Notes: a model not told the origin generated them from the letters alone. DNA of 64,000 bases from Allodiplogaster sudhausi (GCA_945643635.1 CALZFC010000062.1:1829501-1893500), one strand, 5' to 3'. Positions 44,702 through 59,117 are shown, numbered from the stretch's first letter. Translations and numbers: made by a program.

Positions 44702-46853
44702 ACGGAGGAAAGAGGAAACAAAGAACAGAGAAAGGGTGCCGTCATTTTCACTCTCTTTCTCTCTCTCCCTAGTTTACATTTCCATGTTATTATTATTGTT
44801 GATCTTGTAAGAGAACTCTGACGTGTAGTGTAGTTATCCGGAAGAATCATCATCTCACGTTACATAACCGTTTTCCTTCCTTTGAGATTATTTAATTTAT
44901 ATATGTCAAAATTGTGCGCTGTATTCTTGTTATCAATTACAGTGGTATCTTCTTCTTCTTTTTTTTGCAGTTTTCTTAACAATTCCCAAGTATAATAGAA
45001 CTGAGCTCTACCAGAATACATTCTCATTCAACATTCTCTATATTTTAAATGTGAGTATATTATTTTTCCGTTCCACTATATGAACTCGCTGAGATCAGCT
45101 TAAATAATGGTCTACATTTTCCTCTTGTCGATATAAACCGTTGAAGTCACTAAAGATGGATCAATTATTAAGGATTGCAATGGACTGTTCAAGTGGCCTT
45201 TCAATTCTTTAAAATGACAGAAAACTCTAATTTAGAACCAATGTAAAATGTACATCTTGCTCCTTCAAGGCAGAATGGAACTGACAATGAGGCGGCGCAA
45301 ACTGAAGTATTCAATCCTTGGAGTCTTCAACTCATGAAAACCGTCCAGCCGAGCTGTCGTAACATTCCTTCCTTTTGGCAGCATAATGCTCGCTAATATC
45401 ATAACAGGACCTGTTGAACTGGATATCCGTTGTGGTTATCAACCATTCGCATGAGGAGGTGGTCTTGTGGTGAACGAGTTGATGTTTTTGTCCCCAATAT
45501 TTTTCTAGTTAACCTGGAACAAATTATCTGGTTAACTTATCTAGCCAAAATTACTGATTATTGATCAGATGATTACTATTTTATTAACGAATTTAACGAA
45601 AAAAGATTATTGACTATTATTAATCAGATGAGAAAAAATGATTGATCAGGTGATTACGATTTTATTGGCGTATTTATCGGACGACAAACGTCTCTGCGGA
45701 AGGCGACTCCGGTTCAGAACATTTTAACTTATGATAATCTCACTCTCATCTCTTTCACATTGCCACTCTTAATATTCTGGCAATCCTGCAATTTCTTTCT
45801 GGAACAAACAAACTTTCTCGGTAATAATCAATGTAAATTCAAGCACTCATTTCAATTAAATTAAATGAATGATTAATATTTCGAAATTTCAAGTACGGTA
45901 GAAGTATATTTAGTAAAAAAATAAGATGCAGATGTAAGTACATAGTACACTTGTGCAAAATATATGTATATGAGATGTGTACTTACAGCGGTGTACCTCT
46001 CACCGGTTCATACATACATACATATGTATGTATGTCAAGCAAAAGGCGGGATAAAACTAGCAAATGCATATGTACTTTTGTGTTGTCTCCCACATATCTT
46101 ATTTCCCAATTAATAATATGCACAATTGTAACATAAGAGAGGAAAAAGAGAAAAGTGGACATATTATTTGTTGAAGATGGCACAGTAAGCAAATAAGTAG
46201 ATCGAGCAAATTGTTTAGTGTATGCATTGAGAAGGAGTATTATATTTTTCAATAGACGCCCGCTCTCTCTAAGTGAAACTGGTAAGCAGCAGACAAAAGA
46301 GTTTGTAATTCATAAAATATGACAATATATGAATGTATAATTGAGCGAAAGAAGAGAGGGGGAGGAAGGAATGGAGGAAGGGGGGGGGGGAGAGAGGCCG
46401 CTAGAAGGCATTGCTGATGCTGGCTGCCAGCTGCCCTCGGGCGCGTTGTCCCCACGACTTGGCAGAGAGCGAGCGTTGAGCGAAGAATGTCGTCGCGGCT
46501 TCCCTACAAACATTTTTTCTATATAAAAATCAGTTTTTATTTTATTTTCTCCTGTCTTCTATTCTTCTGATAAATTTGATAGAGCAGAGTCTCACCCTCC
46601 TCGTCCCTACTTTCTCTCTCTCTCTCACTCTCATTTTTAAATTTCATTTCTGTAACATTACTCTCATCTTAGCTTGAAGTAGCAAAATCGAGCGTCTTGT
46701 TAGGTATATCCACGTTTATCCGCCTCTTCGTTAGCTTACAAAGCCATATATGGCTGGGCAGCCACAAATATATATGTATGTATCTATGTAATATAAGCAT
46801 GTGCATGAATACAGTGAATATGCGAGACACAACTTAACAGTGTGGTGCGAAAA

Positions 46854-46885
<32 letters not shown>

Positions 46886-47854
46886 CGAGAAAGAGAGAGA
46901 GAGGGAGCGAGAGAGCGAAAGAGAGAGAGAGACAACAAAGTGGGAAAGGACACTAAAAACCACGAAGCTGAGAAGTGAAAGGTGGAAACATATAAGCAAA
47001 TAAATAAATAAATGATTAAAGCAAAAAAGCTATATATGTACATACAGAAGGATAGGATTGAGGGGATGAGGAAACCTTTAGACAAGACAGGAGAGAAGTA
47101 AAGCGATTGATATTCAGACAAAGAGAAATACAGACAGCGAGAGAGACAGGGAGAGAGAGAGAGAGAGGGAGAGGGAGAGGGAAAGTGACAGAAATAGAGA
47201 GAAAGCAGTTAATTCCCAAAGCACACGTAATTCATCGTCGTCTCCGGCCAAGGCAACCCAAAAAGGGAAGCAGAACAACAATCTCAGCAAAATAGGAGAG
47301 AGAAGCAAAGATGACAACTGATTTTGTTTGGGAAAACACACGGTAGGAAGCGAAGAACCAAAGTGGACTAGAAGGATACAAAAGAGAGAATAGATATGGC
47401 TATTTGCACCCTTCCACCACCAGCTCCTCAATCTCGGAATGAAGCTGTCTCGAACACTAATTGTGAAATCTCTTCTTCTCTCGGAGCTACCGGCTAAGTT
47501 GGCACGCAAAGCGTTTTAAATCTTCATTTGCATCAGCGAACCGGTTGGAATTATCCAAAAAGGCCCGCTCAATCATTTTCGTTAATCTAGTTTCCCCGAT
47601 CGATTATGGCATCATCCCGGCACGAAAGATTGCGAGAGACTTCTGCGTTACTGTATACCCTCATGTGGAAATAGCTGTTTGAGGAGGAAATTAATAAAAT
47701 CCTGCTGGAAATACTACGCCATCGTCAGGCTTAGACAACAAACGAGAGCACGTGGAATGATCGGGATGGATGGAGATGAGCGGGAGGGATAACTGAAGAA
47801 GGAGAGTGAGGACAGATAAGCAAAGGAAGAGAGAGAGAGAGAGAGAGAGAGCGG
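44702..47854. other. Convergent intergenic region between SPT6 and synaptotagmin
   Basis: 44702-46300 is mostly AT-rich unique sequence containing the palindrome at 46013-46034. GA tracts lie at 46860-46935 and 47145-47180. Open frames near 47114-47509 are mostly repeat-derived Ser/Leu. No supportable exon; both 3' UTRs should lie at the edges. Confidence 0.5.
46013..46034. repeat. Perfect 22-bp palindrome of CATA/TATG units
   Basis: Four-base CATA repeats meet their inverse at a central CATATG, giving a self-complementary 22-mer. Shorter versions (TACATATGTATGTA type) recur near 10270, 24690, 50750 and 56415. Confidence 0.8.
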
Positions 47855-50800
47855 CTACTTCTCGGTTCGCTCCTGCAGAGTGTGCCATTGGACCACGGGC
47901 CGTTTGGATGTGAGCATCTCAGTCCACTGCCGCCGACACGCGGGAGTCACGGCTGGGTGGTCCAGTTCGGGTGCGGCCAGAACCACCTATTAAGCCAAAA
48001 TGTAAAAATATATTTATTTTTTATTTTTTTTTATTTACTTTTTATGGCCTATTTATATACACATTTACTTGTCTTACATTCATTTTCTTTTTTCATTTAC
48101 CTTTTACGATAAAGATTATATTCAGTATATTAATCAATTGCAACTAATTGTAAGCTCTTTAACGACATTAGCAATAATAGAACAACCAATAAAAACTTCC
48201 ATAATAGTTAAATTAAAATAAAAGAACCTCGCCGATAAAGTCATTCTTGCTCATTTTGTCGTAGTCCCAGACGCTGATGACCATATGCACCTTCTGCAAA
48301 GATTGAACTTTTCAATCCAGATATGACTGAGTCAGCGAAGAATGCAGTCATCAATTTCCAACTATTTGATTGGCCAGTGAAAAGTAATTTCTTCGCGAAT
48401 CTGTTCGACCCGGCGTGTAAACACAGTAATCTTTGTAAAAAAATTTTAAGCTTACATAAAAAAATGTAAGAATAAATTTTAAAATAAAGCAGACTACAAA
48501 CATCCATGAGTGCCGGCTCGATCTTGAACTGGAAACTTTCGTTGTAGTACGGATTGAGTGTCTTGTACTTACGAGAAGTCTTCTTCTTGCTCAGCAGCTT
48601 CTTGCCGTGGAAGAGGTAGATCTTCACGTAGGGATCTAGGCAAGACGTGCTCCTTCGAGTCTAGCCAACATGACATATTGGCTATTTAACATGAACGACT
48701 GTATGTACGTACATATGTATTTATCTTCTAACATGTATTTACTATACAAATTGGTTAGGGGATGTGACCTATGTATAGCAGGGATTTTTTTCTGGTTTTC
48801 AAGATTTTTTTTAAACAAAATTAGTGAAGACAAACTCCAGGCTCCCATAGATATGCGATTTGATTCAGCAAGCTTTCAGCAGTGAGATATTCAAATTGGC
48901 CCATTTGACCGCGTCCGCTATAGCCGACGCAGCATTGACCCCTCGCAGTGGAGCGGTACTGTAACTGCACTGTTCTCCCGATGCCGGCTACACTGCATCG
49001 CCATATTTTATCCTCGGCTACCCTTCCTAGAAAAACGCACACTTGGGCAACTGCCGAAAACAGGATATGTGTTAGAGCTATTCCTCAGTATTCCTGCGAA
49101 CATACCACTCAAATTCTTTCTCTCCTCGCTCGCTCTCTCCCTCTCTCACTCTTTCTCTTTTCCCTATCATTTCCTCGACTATCTCCTTCTCCACTTATCT
49201 CTCTCTCACTCTCTTACTCTTTTTCTCATTTTACCATACATCTCTATTTGTTCCTCACTTCTCTATTTCTTTTCAAAATTTATACAACAAACAAACTTAG
49301 ACTTTTTCTCATTTTCTCTGATTTTCAATGACTCAACCAATCTCTCACTTAGCCTCACTCTCTCTCTCCCTCTCCTCTCTCCCTCCCTCCCACTCTCGTT
49401 CAACTCCCTCTTTCCGGCGCCTTTCCCCTTATTTTAGGAAAGTCTGTTCACAACTACGACATGTGGAAAAGAGTGAAAAGGCAAAGTCCATTTTTTATTA
49501 ATATCTTCTAAGAGCATTTACAGCACAGGCATTTACAGGGTACCGAATGATTCTGCTTAATTTTATATACATGTTTAAAATGCTTACTTATTTAGTTGTT
49601 AAATTCTGTTATTTATATTCAGTAATTTAACATTATATATTTAATTCATTTCTTAGTCGTCTAACCTGACGAGCCGCCCACGTCCATCTTCTTAAGATTA
49701 CGTGCTTCCATGATCGTAAGCGTTACAGTACCCGTCGCCGCACGGTATCGTGTCGAGAAGCAGAGGTCGCCGAGGCGGGCTTCCTGAAAGACAAATAAAA
49801 CTGTTATAATTAGTTCATGCCAATTCCATAATTAAACTATTTCCTATCAAAACTGTTTCCTATGACTTTCTCATATTTATATTTTAGAAGCATCAAATTA
49901 TTCAATGAATAAAAATTAGAAAAATAAATAAAACGAACAGCATCAGAGTCCTTCTCCGGCTTCAGCAACCGCCGCGTCATCTCCGTCGTCGTGCCAAAGT
50001 CGATCGTGTCCAGTGCTATTGACACCTGTCATAATATTAAGGGCTCATAAACAATAAGTTAATAAAACAAAATTAACGACCTGGTTCAACCGATATTTAT
50101 CCGTCTCTCTCTCACTGGAATAACAACTGCTGACCTGTCCCATCCGGTCATCCTTGGAGAGTCTGTCGTAGTCATAGATGACGAGGCTTAGTCGTTTACA
50201 CTGCAGCTCATTAAAGGCAATCTGAAATTTTGTATTATAACTTTAATATATTTTATATTTATTAATAATACAGTATTAAAAATAATTGTTCTCCAGCTTC
50301 GGAGGGGAAGGTGTGGGATTAGTATGATCTCCCTAGCTCAACCCCTTCATCGCTGCGTTCTTGGATTCTTTCCGCCATGGATTTCTTCTTATTGATATCT
50401 TTTCCATGTGATGACACTTTGATTATTCTATCAATTGATGTACCATAAATAAATAGAGACACCTCATTATCGACATATCAATTATTATTATAATAAAATT
50501 ATTATTATTATTTATTAACCAATAAATATGAAGATATGATAACTATTTTCTTCAGCGTCATTTGAATATTTCCGCACAAAAGCCCCTTCCATCCTTACTT
50601 CGCTGCTTTGTCTAGTTGTGTGTAAACTGCAAGCAGTTTCATGCCACGCTTCCGGTCGGCAGATATCATCTTCCATGTCTCTTCTTAAAGTCCCCGTTCA
50701 GTGCACTCGGTATGACCATGCATCCCATGCCAGAGTTCCGCTCGAGATACATATGTATGTATGTACGTACATACACACGGCTCCAGAATGTACTCATCAT

Positions 50801-51375
50801 TTTTTTTTCTCTCTCGATCCCTCTTTCTCTCTCCCTCTCTCTCTCACTCTTTTTCTCACTCTTTTCGCCCTTGCAGAATACTCATCCTGGAAAGGGAAAA
50901 CGAGATACAATTTCGGGTGCGTATTTCGTTTTTTTTTTTCATTTTGAGCGCAAATTGGAGAACAACGCTTCACTTTTCTACTATGCTCCATTGTCAACTG
51001 CGTTCTCGCCCTCTCTCCCCTTCTCGTCTTTCTTTCTTTCAGTGTCTCCACTCTCTCTCTCTCTCTCTCTCTCTTTTGCTTTCTCTATCTCACTCTCTCA
51101 ATCTCCTTTGCTCTCTGGAATTCCTATTTTATGTTTCGTCATTTCATACAATTACTTTCCTCGCTGCTCTCTGGGAGGTACTAAAAAAGAGCTTCATTCG
51201 GCTCATAAACCGTCCGATTTCTCTTACAATTAGTGAGATCCACGTTGCTCTGAATTTGCACTGTAAAGAAGAACATGAAAACTGCTGAGCTCCACGTAAT
51301 TTGCAGAAATTCGTGACAGTTAGCGAGAGAGGAAGGGAAATATGTAGAGAGAATGAGAGCGAGAGGTAGCGATAA

Positions 51376-51406
<31 letters not shown>

Positions 51407-51529
51407 GAGCGAGAGAGAGAGAGAGGGAGAGAGAGCAAGAGAGAGAGAGGGCAGAGAAATGAATAAAATATAAAGGAAAAAGAGATCGCGGAGAGTACGA
51501 AGGAGAGAGAGAGCCCGATAGACATACAT

Positions 51530-51578
<49 letters not shown>

Positions 51579-52925
51579 GAAGATATGGAGAGACTATTGA
51601 ATTGAGATGACAAATAAATCTTGTGCCTTGGTTGTTATTTGCCACTCTCACTCTCAATCCCTCTTATTTTCGTCTGCTTCTCTTGCACATGCGTTTTCTC
51701 TCTCCTTCTCTCTCCCTAGCTATATCGAATCATTTTTTTTAGCCATAACAGTGTAGGCCCACCTACATATTCACGCATGGCTCATGATTACAGCTCGGGG
51801 AAATATCATAGGGAGTTCTGGAAAGAACATAAGTCTTTTCCTAACCTGCAGTCTCCGGGGGACCGTACATAATTACTATGCAAGGAATAATCTGGGAGCG
51901 AGAGATTTGACCGATAGAGAGAGCGAGGCGATTATTTATTCCCGTCTCAAACAACATAGCGGAAATCTCCCGTGCTATATCAATCAAAAGAAAGGCTCTG
52001 CTGATTGTCGTGTGGGAGAATGCGCTGCAACGAATTATACCTTCAACGGATTATGTCCGCAACGGATAATGATATGGAAAAGGCATGCTTTTTTTTATTT
52101 ATGTATGCATATGTGCAAATTTCCCTCCCACAATTCCATTTAAAAAAAAAACGTAGAGGCGATATTGTACCGCACAATCGCATCAATATTGTTTCCTGCA
52201 CAGTCTTTTACAATTCAATTGTACCTGGTAAATGCACTATATTATGCAGAAAGAATTAATTTTAAAATTATTCGGCTGACATTGAAGAGAAAGGTCTCAT
52301 TGAAGACGGGATGGAGCGTGTTCGCCTTGATCTTCGTCTCGAACTTTTGCTTCGTGTCCGGCAAGAGGGCCACCTTGACATAGGGATCGGACATACCATT
52401 GCGGTCCATGGCAGGCAGGCCGGCAGCCTCGATGATTGTCACGGACAACTCAACAAAAGCGTTCACTACTTTTGTTCTCTCAGTTCAACATTCGCTATTT
52501 AATTGTTTTGACAACCAGCCTTCCGCTCACAATCAGCTATACAACTGTAATGCTCTGAAAAGTATTTGAAAGAAAAAAAGAAACCTTGGAATGCTCAAAG
52601 TCGTATTCGATCCTGAGCGATATCTGGCCAAAGTCTTCCTCCTCTTCTTCTGCTGCAATATGCATTGCACCGCCATCTTAAGTAGATAGATCTATTTATA
52701 TTATTTTATCTATTTAAGGTGTGTTTGCCGTAATATTCTTGGTGGAGAGAGAGAGGGAGAGAGAGAAGAAGAGAGAGAGGGAGAGAGAGACAGAGAGAGA
52801 GAGCTTTCCGTACTCTTGAGGTAGTCGGATGGCTGAGGCTGCACTGTGTAAGCAGGCGCCATGCTCGGCAATGCGCAGTCTCCATTCGGTGAACAAATAT
52901 CGATCGTCTGTCCTTGGTACGGTGC
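47855..52925 (-). CDS. Synaptotagmin, C2A-C2B cytoplasmic part (9 exons seen, 5' partial)
   Basis: Exons (minus): 52925-52814, 52652-52585, 52448-52281, 50221-50135, 50025-49939, 49783-49666, 48635-48502, 48293-48228, 47986-47855, all GT-AG, giving 323 residues plus stop. The first seen exon is a linker ([16 protein letters not shown]...). C2A begins at [12 protein letters not shown] and has the Ca2+-loop motif [13 protein letters not shown] and, later, [11 protein letters not shown]2B begins [20 protein letters not shown] and has MDVGG..SDPYVKI, the basic [12 protein letters not shown] patch and [14 protein letters not shown]. The Asp residues of both Ca2+-binding loops are largely kept. The end, [20 protein letters not shown], is the conserved synaptotagmin C-terminus. 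The family senses Ca2+ and drives vesicle fusion with SNAREs and acidic lipids. The transmembrane exon must lie upstream (beyond 52925, possibly outside the window). It is closest to the Syt1/2-type layout, but I cannot assign the exact paralogue (snt-1 to snt-7 in C. elegans). Confidence 0.92.
48636..49665 (-). other. Synaptotagmin intron within C2B (1.0 kb)
   Basis: GT-AG intron. It contains a CT-rich block on the plus strand (49115-49435), so the sense strand is GA here, opposite to the usual orientation in this window. No exon seen. Confidence 0.6.
50222..52280 (-). other. Synaptotagmin intron within C2A (2.1 kb)
   Basis: GT-AG intron with a CT block (50805-51110) next to a long GA block (51320-51575) on the plus strand, leaving two oppositely oriented purine and pyrimidine tracts about 200 bp apart. 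The rest is unique sequence. No exon was recognised. Confidence 0.55.
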
Positions 52926-53105
52926 CTGTTGAAGAGTAAAGTTACTGGTGGCTTTCTCTCGAGTTAATTAATTATAGTTTCCTAAAACAAAAGTTGTTGA
53001 AGAGTAAAGTTGTAAAGTAAGTAAAGTAAAGTTGCCTGTTGAAGAGTAAAGTTACTGGTGGCTTTTTCTCTAGTTAATTAATTATAGTTTCCTAAAACAA
53101 AAGTT
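52925..53105. repeat. 110-bp tandem duplication at a synaptotagmin splice acceptor
   Basis: CCTGTTGAAGAGTAAAGTTA-CTGGTGGCTTT at 52925 recurs at 53035, and the two copies of about 70 bp differ at few positions. The start of each copy contains, on the minus strand, the CAACAGG acceptor, so the intron carries a duplicate acceptor 110 bp upstream of the one used in the model. Confidence 0.85.
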
Positions 53106-53901
53106 ATTTGTGAAAAAAATCCTTAAAAACCAACCTAAGTTTTTTTAGGTGCGAACAATTAACTTTTTTCCCGGGCACTATGGACGGAATTACTTTTCTT
53201 GTTGTTTTTCATATCACATTCGCTTAGTAGCCCAAAGACGTTGAATGGAATCTGAAGCTAGAGTGGCCAAATCGGCACTAAAAGGCACATAGAAAAAGTA
53301 GTAAATAATAGAGCGTTTTGGCAACATGTGTTTTTTTTTATTTATTCACTACGTAAACAACCCTTGTGTATGCCTTTTTTGCCTCTTTTTATGTTTCAAA
53401 CAATGTTTAAGTAATACTTTAATTTTTTCAGCCTCTATTTATCAATGTTTTATACAATATGGCCATAATCATTTATTTATTTCGCATTATTTCATCTCCA
53501 TTTCAATACCTATTCAATACCTAATATACATATATGTACATACATACAGATTCCACTTTTTAAAAACTTTTTTCCACCACGACTTCTCACATCCAGTTGG
53601 CTGATAAAGATCAACAGCGGGAACAAAAGAGAGGGATAGAGGGAGTGAGTAAGTGAGGGAAGCTGTCAACTCGCATATATGCATAAATAAATACAACCTC
53701 CCGCATTGCTTTAACGTTAGAGGATAAAATATCTTCTATCAACGTAACGAAGAGCTCTTTCGTCTTCTTTTTTATCCGTATTTTCGTTTCCATTTCCAAT
53801 ACATACGTTCCCTGGAATGATTTCAATTCTGCTTTTTGTCTAGTAAAGATGAGCGAGAAGGAGAAAATAAGCGCGGAAAAAGAAGAGATTGTTTGCCCGA
53901 A

Positions 53902-53951
<50 letters not shown>

Positions 53952-54209
53952 AAAGAGAGGGAAAATAAGATGGATAAAGTGCAAAGCCCAAAAAAAAATT
54001 TGCGTGTGAATGGAGCCTCTTCCTTCACTGGCCGAAAGGCAATTTTTAGCCGATAATTCCACACGACTGAATGTGATCGAAGGATGTGAGAGAGACGAAA
54101 GAAATAGAGAGAAAGAGAAAAAGAGAGAGAGATTAGATAGAGAAAGAGGGATATAGTGAACGTCTTCTTCACTGGAGTGCATTGAAGCATGCAAGAGCAT
54201 GAATTTCCT

Positions 54210-54261
<52 letters not shown>

Positions 54262-54868
54262 TAGTGGGAGAGAACGAGAGGAAAGAGAGAAAGAAAGAGG
54301 GCAGAGATGTTTCAGAGGCATTCGCCCTCAGGGGAATCGAGTCTCGTTTTCAGCTTCTTATAAGCTTATCTCTTGATTGTGAATGAGAGGGACTCAGCGA
54401 GAGAGAAAAAGTGAGAGATAAAGAGAAAGTGAGAGATACAGAGAGCGGGAGAGATATTACAGAAAGTAATGGGGAGATTGAGAAACAGAGAGATCTCAGA
54501 TATTCCTTCATATCGTACTTTGAATTCGTCAGATAAATTACACTTCCATCTTTATAGATACAACGTGATTATCTTCCCTTCCCTTGCAACTTTTCCATTG
54601 TGATGGTCAAAGGCCGGCAGGCGGAGTGATATGACCCATCTCTCTGATAAATACAGGAGAGCGAGAGAGAGAGAAATTAAGAGTGGGAGAAAAAGAGAAA
54701 GAAAGAGAGAGAGACAGAGAAAGAGACTCGGAATGATGAGACATGAAGGTCAACTCGGCATTGGTTTCAAGCTTTTTAACTAATTGCACTTCGCACCGTG
54801 CATCTGTGCCTCCCATCATTTCTCCACAGAGTTCAGCGAGGCTGGAGACATATGCTGACAGCGGAAGC

Positions 54869-54900
<32 letters not shown>

Positions 54901-56165
54901 AAGAGAGACAGAAATGTCAAGGCTTTCACTGGAAGTAGGCGTTCGCTTCCTAATAAACTGCGTCTGCCATTCAATTCATTATGGGGCAAAGAGGAAGATT
55001 GTTGCTACTAGCTAGAAAGCGAGAGAGAAGGAGAGGCGAGAGAGAGGCGAGAGCGAGAGAATTAGAGAAGAAGAGAGAGAGATATTGAGAGAAGTAAATA
55101 GTGAAGGAAGAAGATGTGGTCAGAAAAGTGAGGAGAAACCTTATTGTAAGACAGAATAAAATAAAGAAAGAAGGGAAGCTGAAAACGTTTACGGGCCTGC
55201 TCATTTGCGCTTATAATCAGCAGAAATTAGCAGGAAAAAAGCAATATAAACGTAGAAAGCTAGACTGAAATTGGAAGACGAATATACACAGATCCATAAC
55301 GAAAGAAATAGAGCTCAGTCGAGGGAGAGAGAGAGAGAGCGCGACAGAGGAAGAGATAGAAAGAGTAAGACTTGCGAGGAAACAGGGCATATGATTTGTT
55401 AGGCACCAACAAGTTTTTTCCCCCCTGTTTATCTGCCTTTTTTTATTTTATTCGAGACCGAATGGCTCTCATTGCCCTTTTCCCCTTTTAGCTTGTATAT
55501 CCAGCCGTTCCAGGCCTCTCATTTACCTCAAAGCGGAAGAGAGAGAGAGAGAGAAAGCGAGAGAGAGAGAGTGAGAGAGAGAGCGGGATAGGGGAAAAGA
55601 GAGCTAAAGAGAAGAGGGATTAAAATTAGATTCCCACGCATTGAACAAAACAAAAAAAGGAAGAATGATAGCTTCTATAGTTCCATAAAGAATATAAAAG
55701 GAGCGAGAAAAAATCAATCGTATTTCGCAATTGGCGGGATTCATAAATCTTTTGCAGGAAGTTGTTTTTTATTCCGTCTTGGGAGACTTGAATAGCCGCA
55801 TATTCCTCGTTATAGTATAAAACTTTTTTTTTTTCACAAGAACGATTCATGAACTTTGAATGGATATATAAAGAGATGTATAAATGCTCGCTCTCCTTCT
55901 CGGGGATGTACAAGATATTCATATACATGTATATGATGTATATCTGTATATGTTTTATATTCGTAAGTAATAGTTCACATCACTTTGTTTTGCCTTTCTG
56001 AGAGAGATGTGCTGCTTCCTGATTAGGTATATTGATGCTGCGTCTTCTAATTTTATTTGCCGGCTCCTTCATTCATGTGGGTGGGAGAAAGAGAGAGAGA
56101 GAGAGAGAGAGAGATATCCAAAGAGAGAGAAAGAGAGAGAATGAGATATAGATAGATAGAGGGAC

Positions 56166-56196
<31 letters not shown>

Positions 56197-58258
56197 GAGA
56201 GAGCCAAATTTGTCTACACCCTAGTGGGCTTCCTGTGTCAGGGCGTCATGATGTTGCCTGCACTCCATAGTGACGTTTTCAAAGGATGAAGCTCGTACAA
56301 ATAGGGGGAGGACATGGGGGATGACGGAGTGAACCATGTGACCATGCATGAACACATGTTACACACTAGATTGTACCAAGATATATAAATTAACATACAC
56401 ATTTATGCAGGTACATACATATGTATCTGCATAGACTTGGCAAATCTTAGTCTCACGATTTCTCTAACTCTATCGGTTTCTCTATTATTCTCCGAGTATC
56501 TCCCTCTCACTCTCTCTCTCTCTCTCAGTCTCTGAACTTTTCCTTTATCCCTGTGTAAACATTACTAGGTAGAAAGGGTATCCACATAAGTTCTCTCTTT
56601 CTCATGTTACGTTCCTGGAAGAGAGAATGAGAAAGGTCGATCCGGCATAGGAAAAAGGTGTGCACAGTTGCGCATGAAGCATGAATAAGTCATGGAGCTG
56701 AGACAGATAAAGGGAACATATAGGACCCCAATATCATCATTTTGCCACCCCAACCTTCAAACCCATCCTAAAAGTTTAATTTAAATAAAAAATATATTTT
56801 CCAAGATATTCCAGGTGATGTTGCTTTCCTAATCTTCATTCATCAATATGGATTTCTTTTCTCATTGTCAGACAAAAAAATTGCCTCGCATTGTATTGAG
56901 TTTACATTTTCCAGCAGGGGCAACGTTTTCTCTTTTTCTTCTTTCAGAAATTAATCGACCCTTTCATCGGAACCTTTCTTTCTACTTCTTTTCTTAATTC
57001 CGATCTTCTTCTTTCTCATTAAGAAGCTTTATGTGCGGGAGCTGAGAAGGATGGTGAGTAAGTGAGAAAGAAGGCGAGAGAGAGAGGGAGAGTGAAGAGA
57101 GGTAAATACAGCGGGGAGAGAAATAGAGCAAGGGAGAGAGAAAAAAACGGAAGAGATATATTGACGCGAAACATCTCTACAGAGCACAACATCATGATGC
57201 ATCCATCCTCGTCTCTAATTTTTTCTTCTTTACTGCCAGGAGTCCTAATTCTAATGAATTTTACCCTTCTCGACTCTCTCTCTGCCTCTTTCGCAATCTC
57301 TCTCTCTCACACTCTCTTTTTCGCTGCCTCTAGCTCTCACTCTTTCTATGTCTCTCCTTCTCTCTGCTTCCCTCTACTTCCAGCCGAGAGAGTTAGAGAG
57401 TGAGAGAGGGAAGCGAATGTGATTTTTGTTTGGTCTAAACAGCTCTGAACACCTTGGAATATTTCCGTGTGATAAAGATTTTTTATCTCTCTCTTCCTCT
57501 CTCTCTCTCTCTCTCTGTCTCTTGATTTCACACTCGTAGTGCCTCACTGAGTCTCTCTACCTCTCTCTACACACGCACATATTTATTCAATTCTTAATTG
57601 ACTGAATGGTACTCCAAAGATGGCCACATAGCATATGTATGATCATTATTGCAAATGATGATAAAATATGGTGCTAAAATATATACATATGTGCATACAC
57701 CCCCGTACCCAATTTTCCCCATTCTTTTTTCTTGCTCATACGACAAGCGGGGAACCGAAGGATCAAGGCTCAAGAGTTGGATTTGAAGAACTGCGCTTTG
57801 CAGAAAGAACGAGCAGGGAAGATACAAAGGACCACGTGCAAAGCAGTGGAGAGTATGAGAGCATGAATACAGAGAGAGAGAGAGAGATAGAAGAGAGTTA
57901 GAGAGAGAAAAAGAGACTTAGACAAAGAAAGAGCGACGAGACAGATAGAGTTAGAGAGAGAGAGACACAGAGAGAATTAGAGAAAGAGGGAAGGAAACTC
58001 CTTTCTTGTCTCGTGTACTCACCCAACGTCGCGTGAGGCTTGCTTATGAATGACAGAGTTGCCCGCTTTGCTCGCAGTGTGAACCTCCCTCCGTTGCCTT
58101 CTGACCATGAGTCACAGAAGAGAAGTAGAGAGGGAAAGAGAGTGAGATAATGAGAGAGAGAATGAGAAAGAGAGAGAGAGAGAGAGAGTTATCAGAAAGA
58201 GAGAGAAAGGGAGAGAGAGAGCTTATCAGAGATGTTGAGAGAGGAATGATAGCGAGAG

Positions 58259-58299
<41 letters not shown>

Positions 58300-58533
58300 G
58301 GAGTTGGAACGAGCGAGAAAGTCCCTTGGAAGACAGAAGTCGTGGATGGTGTCAATGAATGAGTCGTGCCTTGTACGCGGAGCAGAAGATGACAATGAGG
58401 GGATGAGAGAGCGCTAGGGAAAGAGAGGGGCGAGAGGGAGTGAGACAGCGAAAGAGAATGTGAGAGAGCGAGAGAAAGAAAACTGAAGGCCCCCCGGCAA
58501 AGGAAGTTTCTTCGACCCCGTCCGCGTCACCCT

Positions 58534-58628
58534 AATCAGTTGGCTGCGTCCCTCTTGCGTGGCCATTTTGGGAAGAGGCAAGAAAGACGGCAGCTAGTAG
58601 GCCCCTTCAAGGCATCAGCCAACTGATT
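58534..58628. other. Long hairpin with 13-bp perfect outer stem
   Basis: AATCAGTTGGCTG (58534-58546) and CAGCCAACTGATT (58616-58628) are perfect inverted copies. Inside, CGTCCCTCTTGC and GCAAGAAAGACG form a second interrupted stem. The 95-base unit is GC-balanced and free of GA repeat, unlike its surroundings. It could be a structured RNA or a tiny inverted-repeat element. Confidence 0.4.
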
Positions 58629-58634
58629 GCAGAG

Positions 58635-58678
<44 letters not shown>

Positions 58679-59074
58679 AGAGATAGAGAAATGGAACTCA
58701 TGCTGGAACACCGAAAAAGAGGAAATGAAATTGGTGGACGAAACTTTTCCTGCACATTCTGACATGCTGCTCGACTGCTCTGTGTGGCTTCTGTCTTCTT
58801 AATCTTTCTATTAATCTCTTTTTCTTTTTCTCGCTGTGTCTCGCCCTGTCTCTTGATGTCTTTCTCCCTCTCTCTCTCTCTCTCTGCTTCTCGTTCTCTC
58901 CTACTTTCTGTCCCTCTCTCACTCTTTTCTTGCTCTCGCTGTCCTTCGCATCTTTGTCCTGCTCGTGTTCCACTTATCCGTCGCCCGTCCACGTGTCAAT
59001 TCACGGAATTCGCTGATCCGAAATGCCTCAAAGCCATCTCGACCCTAGAGCCAGGAAACGAGCAAAAGAAGGAT

Positions 59075-59117
<43 letters not shown>

